A stretch of DNA of 6,181 nt from Bacteroidota bacterium (GTDB lineage Bacteria > Bacteroidota > Bacteroidia > Bacteroidales > VadinHA17): positions 1 through 6,181 of the forward strand of contig JAUWPX010000098.1 of the NCBI GenBank assembly GCA_030611395.1, read 5' to 3'. Shown here one piece after another: positions 1-6,181 of the stretch. The notes under the pieces are model-generated. The model saw nothing but the letters and a program-made list of their open reading frames with translations. It was not told the origin of the DNA and did not search any database. The position numbers and the translations under genes were made by a program. The first letter of the stretch is position 1. Each line of letters begins with the position of its first letter.

Positions 1-155
1 TTGACTGCAAATATGAAAAAGTGAAATGTATCTATACAGGTAAGCCATCCAATCAAAGGGTCGTTTTCGCGAAAGCATATTAACCGGTGTCCGGATAAAG
101 AACATTGTTGAATAATATTTTACTAAAAACCCTAAGTTGCTGGATACTGGTTACT

Positions 156-186
156 TTTGCCTTTTATCTTTAAAATCCTACCTTTG
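156..186 (+). promoter_or_regulatory. Bacteroidota-type housekeeping promoter for the M49 lipoprotein gene
   Basis: TTTG at 156-159 is followed by exactly 19 bases and then TACCTTTG at 179-186. This matches the known Bacteroidota primary-sigma consensus, a -33 TTTG and a -7 TAnnTTTG about 19 bases apart. Transcription would start several bases after 186, leaving a leader of roughly 40 bases before the ATG at 232. No Shine-Dalgarno sequence precedes that ATG; an AT-rich stretch does, as is usual in this phylum. The match is seen directly; activity is inferred. Confidence 0.75.
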
Positions 187-231
187 ATATTTGCATTATA
201 GCCATTATTAATTCATTAAACATTTATATAT

Positions 232-1884
232 ATGAAAAAACTAATGTATCTGTTTCTTTTATTTTTTCTATCAATCTTTATTTGGACTGGTTGTCAAAAC
301 GTTCAAAAAGAAACAAAAGATAATTCTACAGAAATTCAACAAAAAGTGAATGAATTTATTGAAGTTTCACTTAAATCTGACATGATAAATAATCTGTCAG
401 ACAATCAGAAAGAACTGTTAGGCTACCTTTTCAATGCTGCCGATATCATGAATGATATTTACTGGAAAGAAGCCTTTGGAGACAAAGAATCTCTTTTTAA
501 TGAAATAGATGATCCTGCAACGATTGATTTTATAAAGATCAACTTTGGTCCGTGGGAAAGGCTAAACGGGAATGAACCGTTCCTGGAAAATTATGGCCCG
601 AAACCGGCAGGAGCAAATTTTTATCCTGCTGACATAACCAAAGAAGAATTTGAAAGTTTTGCAGATCCTGATAAAACAAGTCTTTATACAATTATTAACA
701 GGGATGAAGACGGTACACTAAAAACCGTACCTTACCATATAGCTTTTCAGGAAGAAAATGAAAAAGCTGCAGAACTTCTTCTGAAAGCTGCTGATTTAGC
801 TGATAATGAAAGCTTTAAAATTTATCTTAAGCTCAGAGCAGAAGCTTTGCTTACCGATGATTATTTCGAAAGTGACATGGCATGGATGGACCTTAGCAAT
901 AATGATATTGACATTGTTATTGGTCCGATAGAAAATTATGAAGATGGATTATTCAATTATAAAGCAGCACATGAAGCTTTTATTTTGTTGAAAGATCAGG
1001 AATGGAGCGAACTTCTTGACAAATTCGTCGGTCTTCTGCCTGAACTTCAGGAAAGTCTGCCTGTTGATGACAAATACAAAACAGAAGTTCCGGGTAGTGG
1101 TTCTGATCTCGGGGTTTATGATGTTGTTTTCTGTGCAGGCGATTGCAATGCAGGTAGTAAAACAATAGCAATAAACCTCCCAAATGATGAACGTGTTCAT
1201 GCTCAGAAAGGATCGCGTAAGCTTCAGTTAAAAAATGCCATGCAGTATAAATTTGATAAAATACTCGTCCCTATATCCAATGTGTTAATTGCTGAAGAAC
1301 AACGTAAACACGTCAAGTTTGATGCTTTCTTTCAGAATGTAATGTTCCATGAAACCGCACATGGACTTGGAATAAATAACACTATTAACGATAAAGGAAC
1401 CGTACGTCATGCACTCAAAGAACAGTACAGTGCAATAGAAGAAAGCAAAGCTGATATTGTTGGCTTATTCCTGGTTAAAAAACTTGCTGAAATGGGCGAA
1501 TTGGGAGAAAAGGACCTGATGGATAATTATGTAACATTCATGGCAAGCATATTTCGGTCAATTCGTTTTGGAGTAGCCAGTTCGCATGGAAAAGCCAATA
1601 TGATCAGGTTTTACTTCTTCCAGGAACAAGAAGCATTTACCAAAAATGAAGAAACCGGTATGTATAGTGTTAATTTCGATAAAATGACGGAAGCAATGGA
1701 GCTTCTTGCAAATAAAATTCTTGTTATACAAGGAGATGGCGATTATGAAGCAGCAAAAAAACTTGTTGAAGAAAAAGGGTTCATAAGAGATGAATTGCAA
1801 AATGATCTGGATAAAATCGCGAAAGAAGGAATCCCGAGGGATATAAGATTTATACAAGGGAAGGATATTGTGGGGTTGTTTTAG
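232..1884 (+). CDS. Lipoprotein metallopeptidase of the dipeptidyl-peptidase III (M49) family
   Basis: The product is 550 residues, probably a zinc exopeptidase removing dipeptides from peptide N-termini in the periplasm or at a membrane surface. A lipoprotein signal is visible: two lysines, a hydrophobic stretch, then lipobox WTGC with Cys21 as the lipidated residue. The zinc site reads HETAH at 373-377, with the third ligand expected in EESKAD at 403-408 (E404 by alignment to EExxA[DE]). Other family segments are GPIENYED (231-238), GDCNAG followed by NLPNDE (303-320), RFGVASSHGKAN (445-456; H452 may match the substrate-binding His of DPP III), and a C-terminal QGKDIVGLF. Animal and yeast DPP III are about 700 residues with hexapeptide HEXXGH; this shorter protein has classical HEXXH, as in related bacterial members and the DPP III-like domain of a plant Nudix fusion. 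Catalytic activity is not proven by sequence. It is preceded by its own promoter. Start ATG is well supported by the signal peptide. Confidence 0.88.
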   Translation: MKKLMYLFLLFFLSIFIWTGCQNVQKETKDNSTEIQQKVNEFIEVSLKSDMINNLSDNQKELLGYLFNAADIMNDIYWKEAFGDKESLFNEIDDPATIDFIKINFGPWERLNGNEPFLENYGPKPAGANFYPADITKEEFESFADPDKTSLYTIINRDEDGTLKTVPYHIAFQEENEKAAELLLKAADLADNESFKIYLKLRAEALLTDDYFESDMAWMDLSNNDIDIVIGPIENYEDGLFNYKAAHEAFILLKDQEWSELLDKFVGLLPELQESLPVDDKYKTEVPGSGSDLGVYDVVFCAGDCNAGSKTIAINLPNDERVHAQKGSRKLQLKNAMQYKFDKILVPISNVLIAEEQRKHVKFDAFFQNVMFHETAHGLGINNTINDKGTVRHALKEQYSAIEESKADIVGLFLVKKLAEMGELGEKDLMDNYVTFMASIFRSIRFGVASSHGKANMIRFYFFQEQEAFTKNEETGMYSVNFDKMTEAMELLANKILVIQGDGDYEAAKKLVEEKGFIRDELQNDLDKIAKEGIPRDIRFIQGKDIVGLF

Positions 1885-1941
1885 TCTGAACTTTATAGCA
1901 CTTTAATTAAATTGTCAAAGATCCTGTCTCATATTGTATTT

Positions 1942-3846
1942 ATGCATAGGTCTGTTTTAGTAATAGTCCTATTCCTCGCAATAGTTCCTTTCGTCACCGG
2001 ACAAGAACCGGATAGCATCATTGTTCGAAAAGGGAAATATTTTTTGATTGGAGACAGTATTGTACATATACCAGGTGATTCTATCAGTTTTTTGGAAAAT
2101 TATATCCTTTCTCCAACCGATTCCTTACAACTAATAAAATCAAAAGGATTCTATGATTCTTTAAAGCTGAAAGCAAGTAAGTATAAATGGACAAGTGAAT
2201 TATACAGTTGGTTGTTTACTAATGCTCCGGTACGTGATTATCTTGAAAAAACAGATAAAAGTGAACAGGGATTCATTCAGCATGAGGGAAAAATCATTCG
2301 TAATGTCAGAATACTCGAACTGGACCCATTTGGTCCCATAATTCGTGATACATCTGTTATTGACACCTCATGGATAAATAAAACGTTGAACAAAATACAT
2401 ATCAAAACAAAAGAAAAATATATACGAAATAATCTGATAATTAATAAAGGAGATAAAGTTAACCCCTATGTTCTGGCTGATAATGAAAGAATTATCAGGA
2501 ACCTGACATATATTGAAGACGCCAAAATAATACTTATTCCCGTTTCGGATGAAACTGTTGATATTCTGCTGATCACTAAAGATAAATTTTCCATGGGATT
2601 AGATATGCAATTCTCCGACATCAATTCAGGGAAACTGGAGATCTATGATAAGAACATTATTGGTACCGGTCATGAATTAAAAACTAATCTGTTCTTTAAC
2701 TATGATGAAGATCCAAGTTGGGGATATGAAGGTGTATATAAAATAGATAATATCAAAGGTAGTTTTATTAAAGGTATTATTAATTACAAAAATGCTTTCA
2801 ATACTGAATTATATGGGATAAACCTTTCAAGAAAATTCTTCACTCCAAATACTAAATACGCTGGTGGAATCAACATTATTAATACATCTACATATGAAGA
2901 TCTGGATACCATGCCACTCCCTACCCCACTTAGATACGGATATCAGGATTACTGGCTGGGCAGATCATTCATGCTTAATCATGCCTCAAGATCACGATTG
3001 ATAATCTCAGGAAGATTTCTGTTCAATAATGTTTATGAAAGACCGGATATTGATGAATATTCTTACTATGATCTTCACAATTTCCAATTGTACCTGGGAA
3101 GTATTGCATTTTCCAGACAAAAATATTATAAGTCAAATCTGATTTATAATTACGGAACTATTGAAGATATCCCTTATGGTTTTTTACTTGAGTTTACAGG
3201 AGGATATGAAAATAATGAATTCTTTAACCGTTATTACACAGGAGTGGAATTCTCACATGGGAATTTCTTTAAGAACCTTGGTTATTTTCATACAAACATA
3301 GGATTTGCAGGGTTTTTATCAGAACAACAATACAGTCAGGGATTATTTCATCTGAAATCAGGTTATTTTACGAATCTTCTTCCCTTTTTTAACTACCACG
3401 TAAGACAATTTATTAGTATCGATTATAACATAGGAATCAGGCGGTTTGAAGATGAGTATATCAACATCTCAAACGAAAATGGAATACGTGGTCTTAGCAG
3501 CGATAGTCTCAAAGGAACACATCGTTTAACAATGAGTCTTGAAACCGTTGCCTTCTCCCCCTTCTATGTTTATGGATTCCGGTTTGCCTTTTATGGATTT
3601 ACAGATTTTGGATTTATCGGGTCAAATAAGTATAATATTTTTAAAAATGATTTGTATTCAGCTATCGGGGTCGGACTAAGAATCAGGAATGAAAGACTTG
3701 TTTTTAAAACGTTTCAGATCCGTCTGGCTTTTTATCCAAGACTACCGGTTGATTATTCAAACCAATTTATTCATATATCCGGTGAAAGATTGTTCGACCC
3801 AAAGGATTTTGATGTGGATGCTCCCGGAATCCTGGAATTCAGGTGA
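1942..3846 (+). CDS. Outer-membrane beta-barrel protein with one POTRA domain (Omp85/BamA superfamily)
   Basis: I choose the ATG at 1942 (634 residues) over an in-frame TTG at 1912 because the ATG directly begins a signal peptide: His-Arg, a hydrophobic core, and a likely cleavage after VTG (residues 18-20). The mature protein starts with a short region (about 21-110) containing KSKGFYDSL, then a POTRA-like domain (about 115-216: GKIIRNVRI, KYIRNNLIINKGD, ADNERIIRNLTYIEDAKI, VDILLITKD). About 418 residues of alternating aromatic and polar strands follow, enough for a 16-stranded barrel. IRGL at 515-518 fits the (V/I)RG(F/Y) lid-loop motif of Omp85 proteins, with RLTMSLETVAFSP just after it. 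With only one POTRA it is not the main BamA, which usually carries five; it is more like the Bacteroidota surface-antigen/TamA-like paralogues. It may insert or export envelope proteins or lipids; the substrate is unknown. It follows the peptidase gene after 57 bases without a visible terminator. Confidence 0.82.
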   Translation: MHRSVLVIVLFLAIVPFVTGQEPDSIIVRKGKYFLIGDSIVHIPGDSISFLENYILSPTDSLQLIKSKGFYDSLKLKASKYKWTSELYSWLFTNAPVRDYLEKTDKSEQGFIQHEGKIIRNVRILELDPFGPIIRDTSVIDTSWINKTLNKIHIKTKEKYIRNNLIINKGDKVNPYVLADNERIIRNLTYIEDAKIILIPVSDETVDILLITKDKFSMGLDMQFSDINSGKLEIYDKNIIGTGHELKTNLFFNYDEDPSWGYEGVYKIDNIKGSFIKGIINYKNAFNTELYGINLSRKFFTPNTKYAGGINIINTSTYEDLDTMPLPTPLRYGYQDYWLGRSFMLNHASRSRLIISGRFLFNNVYERPDIDEYSYYDLHNFQLYLGSIAFSRQKYYKSNLIYNYGTIEDIPYGFLLEFTGGYENNEFFNRYYTGVEFSHGNFFKNLGYFHTNIGFAGFLSEQQYSQGLFHLKSGYFTNLLPFFNYHVRQFISIDYNIGIRRFEDEYINISNENGIRGLSSDSLKGTHRLTMSLETVAFSPFYVYGFRFAFYGFTDFGFIGSNKYNIFKNDLYSAIGVGLRIRNERLVFKTFQIRLAFYPRLPVDYSNQFIHISGERLFDPKDFDVDAPGILEFR

Positions 3847-3874
3847 TAGCATACAATATTTATAAAAAAAATCG

Positions 3875-3882
3875 TATTTTAC
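3875..3882 (+). promoter_or_regulatory. Weak candidate -7 element before tilS
   Basis: TATTTTAC in the 55-base gap before tilS resembles the Bacteroidota -7 box TAnnTTTG in the first six positions but differs in the last two, and there is no TTTG at the proper distance upstream. The ATG of tilS is 20 bases after it. If it is not active, tilS is read through from the outer-membrane protein gene; the gap shows no convincing terminator. Confidence 0.2.
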
Positions 3883-3901
3883 CATAAAATCTCTGCAATC
3901 T

Positions 3902-5242
3902 ATGGAGAAAGCTAAAGGACTATGGCTGTCATTTACTGATTTTATCAGCAGTAATCAGCTTTTAACCGGAACAGATAATGTATTACTTGCTGTTAGCGGG
4001 GGTATTGATAGCATGGTAATGGCCAACCTTTTCCTGAAAACAGATAACACTATTGGTATTGTGCATTGCAATTTTCAGTTAAGAGGTACGGAATCAGATA
4101 TCGATGAAAAATTTGTGCGTGAATTCGCTGAAAATTCTAATATACCTTTCTACGTAAAAAATTTCGATACCGAAGAATATGCTGAAGAAAAGAAGGTGTC
4201 CATTCAAATGGCAGCAAGGGACCTGAGATACGAATGGTTTGAAAAGATCAGGGTTACCGAAGGTTTTGATTATATAGCGCTGGCACATAACAAGAATGAT
4301 ATTCTTGAAACTGTACTGCTAAATATTGCCAGGGGAACAGGACTAAAAGGTATGACCGGTATAAAAAAGAAATCAGGTAATATCATCAGACCCTTACTAT
4401 CTGCAACCAGAAATGAAATTACACAATATGCTGACGATAACGATCTTTTTTATCGTGAAGATTCCAGTAATGTCCAAATCAAGTATAAACGGAATAAAAT
4501 CAGGCACCAGATCATACCTGAGTTTGAAGAATTGAATCCCGATTTTATTGATTCTTTTTCGCAAACTATCAACCAGATAGAAGAAGCCTATGAAATATTC
4601 GAAAATATGGTTAAAAAGAAAAAAGAGCTAACGGTTACTGAAATTGGTGATAAAACCCTGATTGACATTTTCAAGCTAAGAAACCTATCTAATAAAGCAA
4701 CATATCTCTATGAATTTCTCAGACCATACCATTTTCCTTCCCAAATAATTCCTGATATTATTGAATCTCTTGATGGAATTTCAGGCAAGCAATTTCTTTC
4801 CTCAACTCATCGTCTTATAAAAGACAGAAACCATCTTATTATTACACCACAAAAAAAGGATACCACTGAAAAATATTATATTGACAAGGAAACAAAAGAA
4901 TTAACCCTACCCATACGATTATTTTTCAGGAAATTCTCCTCAAAACCCAACCTTAAGATTCCTCATTCCCCGGATATTGCATGGGTAGATGCATCTATTC
5001 TTGAATATCCTTTAATCCTAAGAAAATGGAAAGCCGGTGATTATTTTTACCCTCTTGGAATGCAAGATCCTAAGAAACTCAGTGATTTCTTTATAGATGA
5101 GAAACTATCCCTGATTGAAAAAGAAAACTCCTGGATACTAACATCAGGTGACAAAATTGTCTGGGTTCTTGGTAAACGTATCGATGACAGGTTCCGGGTA
5201 GAAAAAGAAACCAACGAAATTCTTGAAATAAAAACCGGGTAA
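3902..5242 (+). CDS. tilS: tRNA(Ile)-lysidine synthetase TilS
   Basis: This cytoplasmic enzyme uses ATP to attach lysine to C34 of the CAU-anticodon tRNA(Ile), making lysidine so that the tRNA reads AUA and is charged with isoleucine; it is normally essential. The 446-residue protein has the N-type ATP pyrophosphatase P-loop SGGIDS at 32-37, HCNFQLRG shortly after, AHNKNDILET at 128-137 followed by RGTGLKGM, RPLL at 163-166, YREDSSN at 184-190, and YKRNKIRH at 195-202. The C-terminal TilS domain begins near residue 370 with LRKWKAGDYFYPLGM and ends with GKRIDDRFRV. Length and domain order are those of the long, E. coli-like class with substrate-binding middle and C-terminal domains. The family HxxDD position reads H129-N-K-N-D133, keeping the second Asp and E136. 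The ATG at 3902 leaves about 30 residues before the P-loop, as expected. The gene looks intact. Confidence 0.96.
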   Translation: MEKAKGLWLSFTDFISSNQLLTGTDNVLLAVSGGIDSMVMANLFLKTDNTIGIVHCNFQLRGTESDIDEKFVREFAENSNIPFYVKNFDTEEYAEEKKVSIQMAARDLRYEWFEKIRVTEGFDYIALAHNKNDILETVLLNIARGTGLKGMTGIKKKSGNIIRPLLSATRNEITQYADDNDLFYREDSSNVQIKYKRNKIRHQIIPEFEELNPDFIDSFSQTINQIEEAYEIFENMVKKKKELTVTEIGDKTLIDIFKLRNLSNKATYLYEFLRPYHFPSQIIPDIIESLDGISGKQFLSSTHRLIKDRNHLIITPQKKDTTEKYYIDKETKELTLPIRLFFRKFSSKPNLKIPHSPDIAWVDASILEYPLILRKWKAGDYFYPLGMQDPKKLSDFFIDEKLSLIEKENSWILTSGDKIVWVLGKRIDDRFRVEKETNEILEIKTG

Positions 5243-5246
5243 AGGA

Positions 5247-5295
5247 AAGGGAAGCTAAAAGTTATTCGTGCATTCGTGGCTTCCTTATATTTTTT
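5247..5295 (+). terminator. Possible rho-independent terminator after tilS
   Basis: GGAAGC at 5250-5255 pairs perfectly with GCTTCC at 5279-5284. Allowing one bulged G, the stem extends to AAGGGAAGC (5247-5255) with GCTTCCTT (5279-5286). TATATTTTTT follows, ending with six Ts at 5290-5295. The position, a few bases after the tilS stop, suits a terminator. Against it, the loop of 23 bases is long for this class and the stem is short, so it may instead be the remains of a dispersed intergenic repeat. Confidence 0.42.
5264..5278 (+). repeat. Tandem ATTCGTG repeat in the loop of the hairpin
   Basis: ATTCGTG occurs at 5264-5270 and again at 5272-5278, separated by a single C. Both copies sit in the loop between the GGAAGC and GCTTCC arms. 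This is the only such pair I noticed in the window. Its resemblance to dispersed intergenic repeats of the ATTCGTG/ATTAGTG type is from memory and has not been checked. Confidence 0.45.
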
Positions 5296-5315
5296 CATAA
5301 AAAACTCTCCATAAA

Positions 5316-5346
5316 TGTCACAAAACAGGGCATAAATTATACTTAC
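5316..5346 (+). promoter_or_regulatory. Candidate ECF-type promoter for the sigma factor operon
   Basis: TGTCACA at 5316-5322 resembles the -35 element of several ECF sigma groups, for example TGTCACA paired with CGTC in the ECF41 group. About 18 bases on is ACTTAC (5341-5346), a possible -10 region, though it is not CGTC. Such a site directly before an ECF sigma gene would fit autoregulation. Transcription would begin very close to the start codon at 5360, giving a short or absent leader. No housekeeping TAnnTTTG box with a matching -33 is present in this gap. The motif is visible; its role is inferred. Confidence 0.3.
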
Positions 5347-5359
5347 TTAATAAACACTT

Positions 5360-5818
5360 GTGTTGAACAATTTTAAAGACACATACAATACTTATTACAA
5401 ATTAGTATATCGTTTGGCATTTAAATTCCTGGGTAATCATGATAATGCTGCTGACATAACACAAGATGTGTTTTTGCATTTATATAGTCAACTAAATCAA
5501 AAAGGCGAAGTTCATAACACAAAAGCCTGGCTCTATAAAGTAACAAGTAACTTATGTATAACCTTTCATAATAAAACCAAAAGGATTACCAGACCAGAAT
5601 ATGAAAAACCTGCAGCCGATGAGGCAGATAACGAGAAAAATATTGAAATAGTTGAGGCGCTGAAAAAAATGAATAAGCGTGACAGGATACTTTTAACACT
5701 GTACAGTGAAAATATTTCATACAAAAAAATGGCTGAAATTACTGGAATAAAATTTACATCCATTGGAAAAACATTATCAAGGTCATTAAAAAAATTAAAA
5801 CATGAAATGGAAAAATAA
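5360..5818 (+). CDS. ECF (extracytoplasmic function) RNA polymerase sigma-70 family factor
   Basis: The product is a 152-residue group IV sigma factor that would direct core RNA polymerase to a dedicated promoter set when released by its anti-sigma factor. Region 2 spans about 5-75: YYKLVYRLAFKFLGNHDNA, then ADITQDVFLHLY (31-42, core-binding and -10 recognition) and AWLYKVTSNL (56-65). An acidic linker (about 80-94) leads to region 4 at about 95-148, with a helix-turn-helix in SYKKMAEITGI and TSIGKTLSRSLKKLK (-35 recognition). Regions 1 and 3 are absent, as usual. The start must be GTG at 5360 or the adjacent TTG at 5363: an in-frame TAA lies at 5351-5353, and there is no ATG before region 2. 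Its 3' end overlaps the anti-sigma gene. Its regulon and inducing signal cannot be read from this window. Assignment to a numbered ECF group would need a profile search. Confidence 0.9.
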   Translation: MLNNFKDTYNTYYKLVYRLAFKFLGNHDNAADITQDVFLHLYSQLNQKGEVHNTKAWLYKVTSNLCITFHNKTKRITRPEYEKPAADEADNEKNIEIVEALKKMNKRDRILLTLYSENISYKKMAEITGIKFTSIGKTLSRSLKKLKHEMEK

Positions 5819-6181
5819 CAACGACAAATGCATATCTGAAAAAATGCTTCAAATGTATATTGATAATGAGATAGATGCATTTGAAAAAGCAGGCATGGAA
5901 AACCACTTTGCAGAATGCAAAAACTGCAATCGAAGATTAAATGAACATAAAAAAATGATTTCCGATTTTAAGCAGAGTTTATCATTTACTAATATCGATT
6001 CAATAGATATCCCTGAATTTAATTATAATAAAACACCGGTAATTGCATGGAAAAAGCACCGTTTGTTTTATTGGAAATGGGCTGCCGCTGCGGTTATTTT
6101 AATTACTTCATCATTATTTATACATAAAAAAATAAATATCAATAGTCAGAATGATATTCAATACATAATATTTGATATATG
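5802..6181 (+). CDS. Zinc-finger membrane anti-sigma factor, truncated at the window end
   Basis: This open frame starts at an ATG inside the last codons of the sigma gene and is still open at the right edge, giving 126 residues. The N-terminal part fits the ZAS (zinc-binding anti-sigma) fold: C10, then MLQMYIDNEIDAFE (15-28), then H35-FAE-C39-KN-C42, the HxxxCxxC motif, with C10 a candidate fourth ligand. A single membrane helix is visible at about 90-107 (YWKWAAAAVILITSSLFI), flanked by WKKHR before and HKK after, so the ZAS domain would be cytoplasmic and the rest periplasmic. It would hold the upstream sigma factor inactive until an envelope signal. The 17-base overlap in a different frame suggests translational coupling and near-equal production. 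The C-terminal part, which would show the sensing domain, is outside the window. Confidence 0.85.
   Translation, partial: MKWKNNNDKCISEKMLQMYIDNEIDAFEKAGMENHFAECKNCNRRLNEHKKMISDFKQSLSFTNIDSIDIPEFNYNKTPVIAWKKHRLFYWKWAAAAVILITSSLFIHKKININSQNDIQYIIFDI

Noticed and set aside
3..83. Open frame from the left edge on the + strand ending in TAA at 81-83, 26 residues, possibly the end of an upstream gene.
   Set aside because: Too short to recognise, no family motif, and the opposite strand is open over the same bases; I cannot decide which, if either, is real.
1..105. Minus-strand frame starting at an ATG at 105-103 and running off the left edge (35 residues, beginning MFFIRTPVN).
   Set aside because: No promoter matching TAnnTTTG is seen upstream of it on the minus strand and no homology is recognisable; it competes with the + strand frame.
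949..1200. Minus-strand open frames inside the M49 gene, and similar ones at 1558-1857, 4094-4288, 5047-5298 and 5566-5880.
   Set aside because: They lie antisense to strongly supported genes, have low-complexity compositions rich in Phe, Ile and Cys, and show no family motif.
1912..1944. TTG at 1912 as the start of the outer-membrane protein (644 residues).
   Set aside because: It would put ten extra residues before a well-formed signal peptide that begins exactly at the ATG at 1942.
3868..3880. AAAAT-CGT-ATTTT inverted repeat between the outer-membrane protein gene and tilS as a terminator.
   Set aside because: The stem is five A-T pairs with no T-run after it, too weak to terminate.
4283..4312. 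TilS active-site segment AHNKND instead of the common AHHxDD, as a possible inactivating change.
   Set aside because: The second Asp (D133), H129 and E136 are kept, and from memory an Asn at the first position also occurs in characterised TilS proteins such as that of Aquifex; all other motifs are intact.

Overview
The window looks like chromosomal DNA from a member of the Bacteroidota. It is AT-rich. An exact match to the Bacteroidota housekeeping promoter (TTTG, 19-base spacer, TAnnTTTG) lies before the first gene. Genes lack clear Shine-Dalgarno sequences, and the proteins have typical Bacteroidota features: an M49-type lipoprotein peptidase, a single-POTRA Omp85 barrel, and TilS with an HCNFQLRG segment. 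The species cannot be named from the sequence.

Layout, all genes on the + strand. Positions 1-231 are a leader region with no securely supported gene; it holds the promoter at 156-186 and two small palindromes. Next comes a lipoprotein metallopeptidase of the dipeptidyl-peptidase III (M49) family (232-1884). A 57-base gap leads to an outer-membrane beta-barrel of the Omp85/BamA superfamily (1942-3846). After a 55-base gap is tilS, tRNA(Ile)-lysidine synthetase (3902-5242). The 117-base gap at 5243-5359 holds a terminator-like hairpin with a tandem ATTCGTG repeat in its loop, then a TGTCACA motif that could be an ECF-type -35 element. The last two genes are an ECF sigma factor (5360-5818) and, overlapping it by 17 bases, a zinc-finger membrane anti-sigma factor (5802 onward) cut by the right edge.

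Working together: the sigma/anti-sigma pair is a clear functional unit, an envelope-signal-responsive switch whose target genes are not visible. The first three genes could share a transcript because no convincing terminator separates them, but their functions (cell-envelope peptidase, outer-membrane assembly or transport, tRNA modification) are not obviously linked. I see no mobile element, CRISPR array, RNA gene or toxin/defence module. No undescribed system is evident; the points most worth checking are the sigma-factor control region and the repeat-containing hairpin in front of it.
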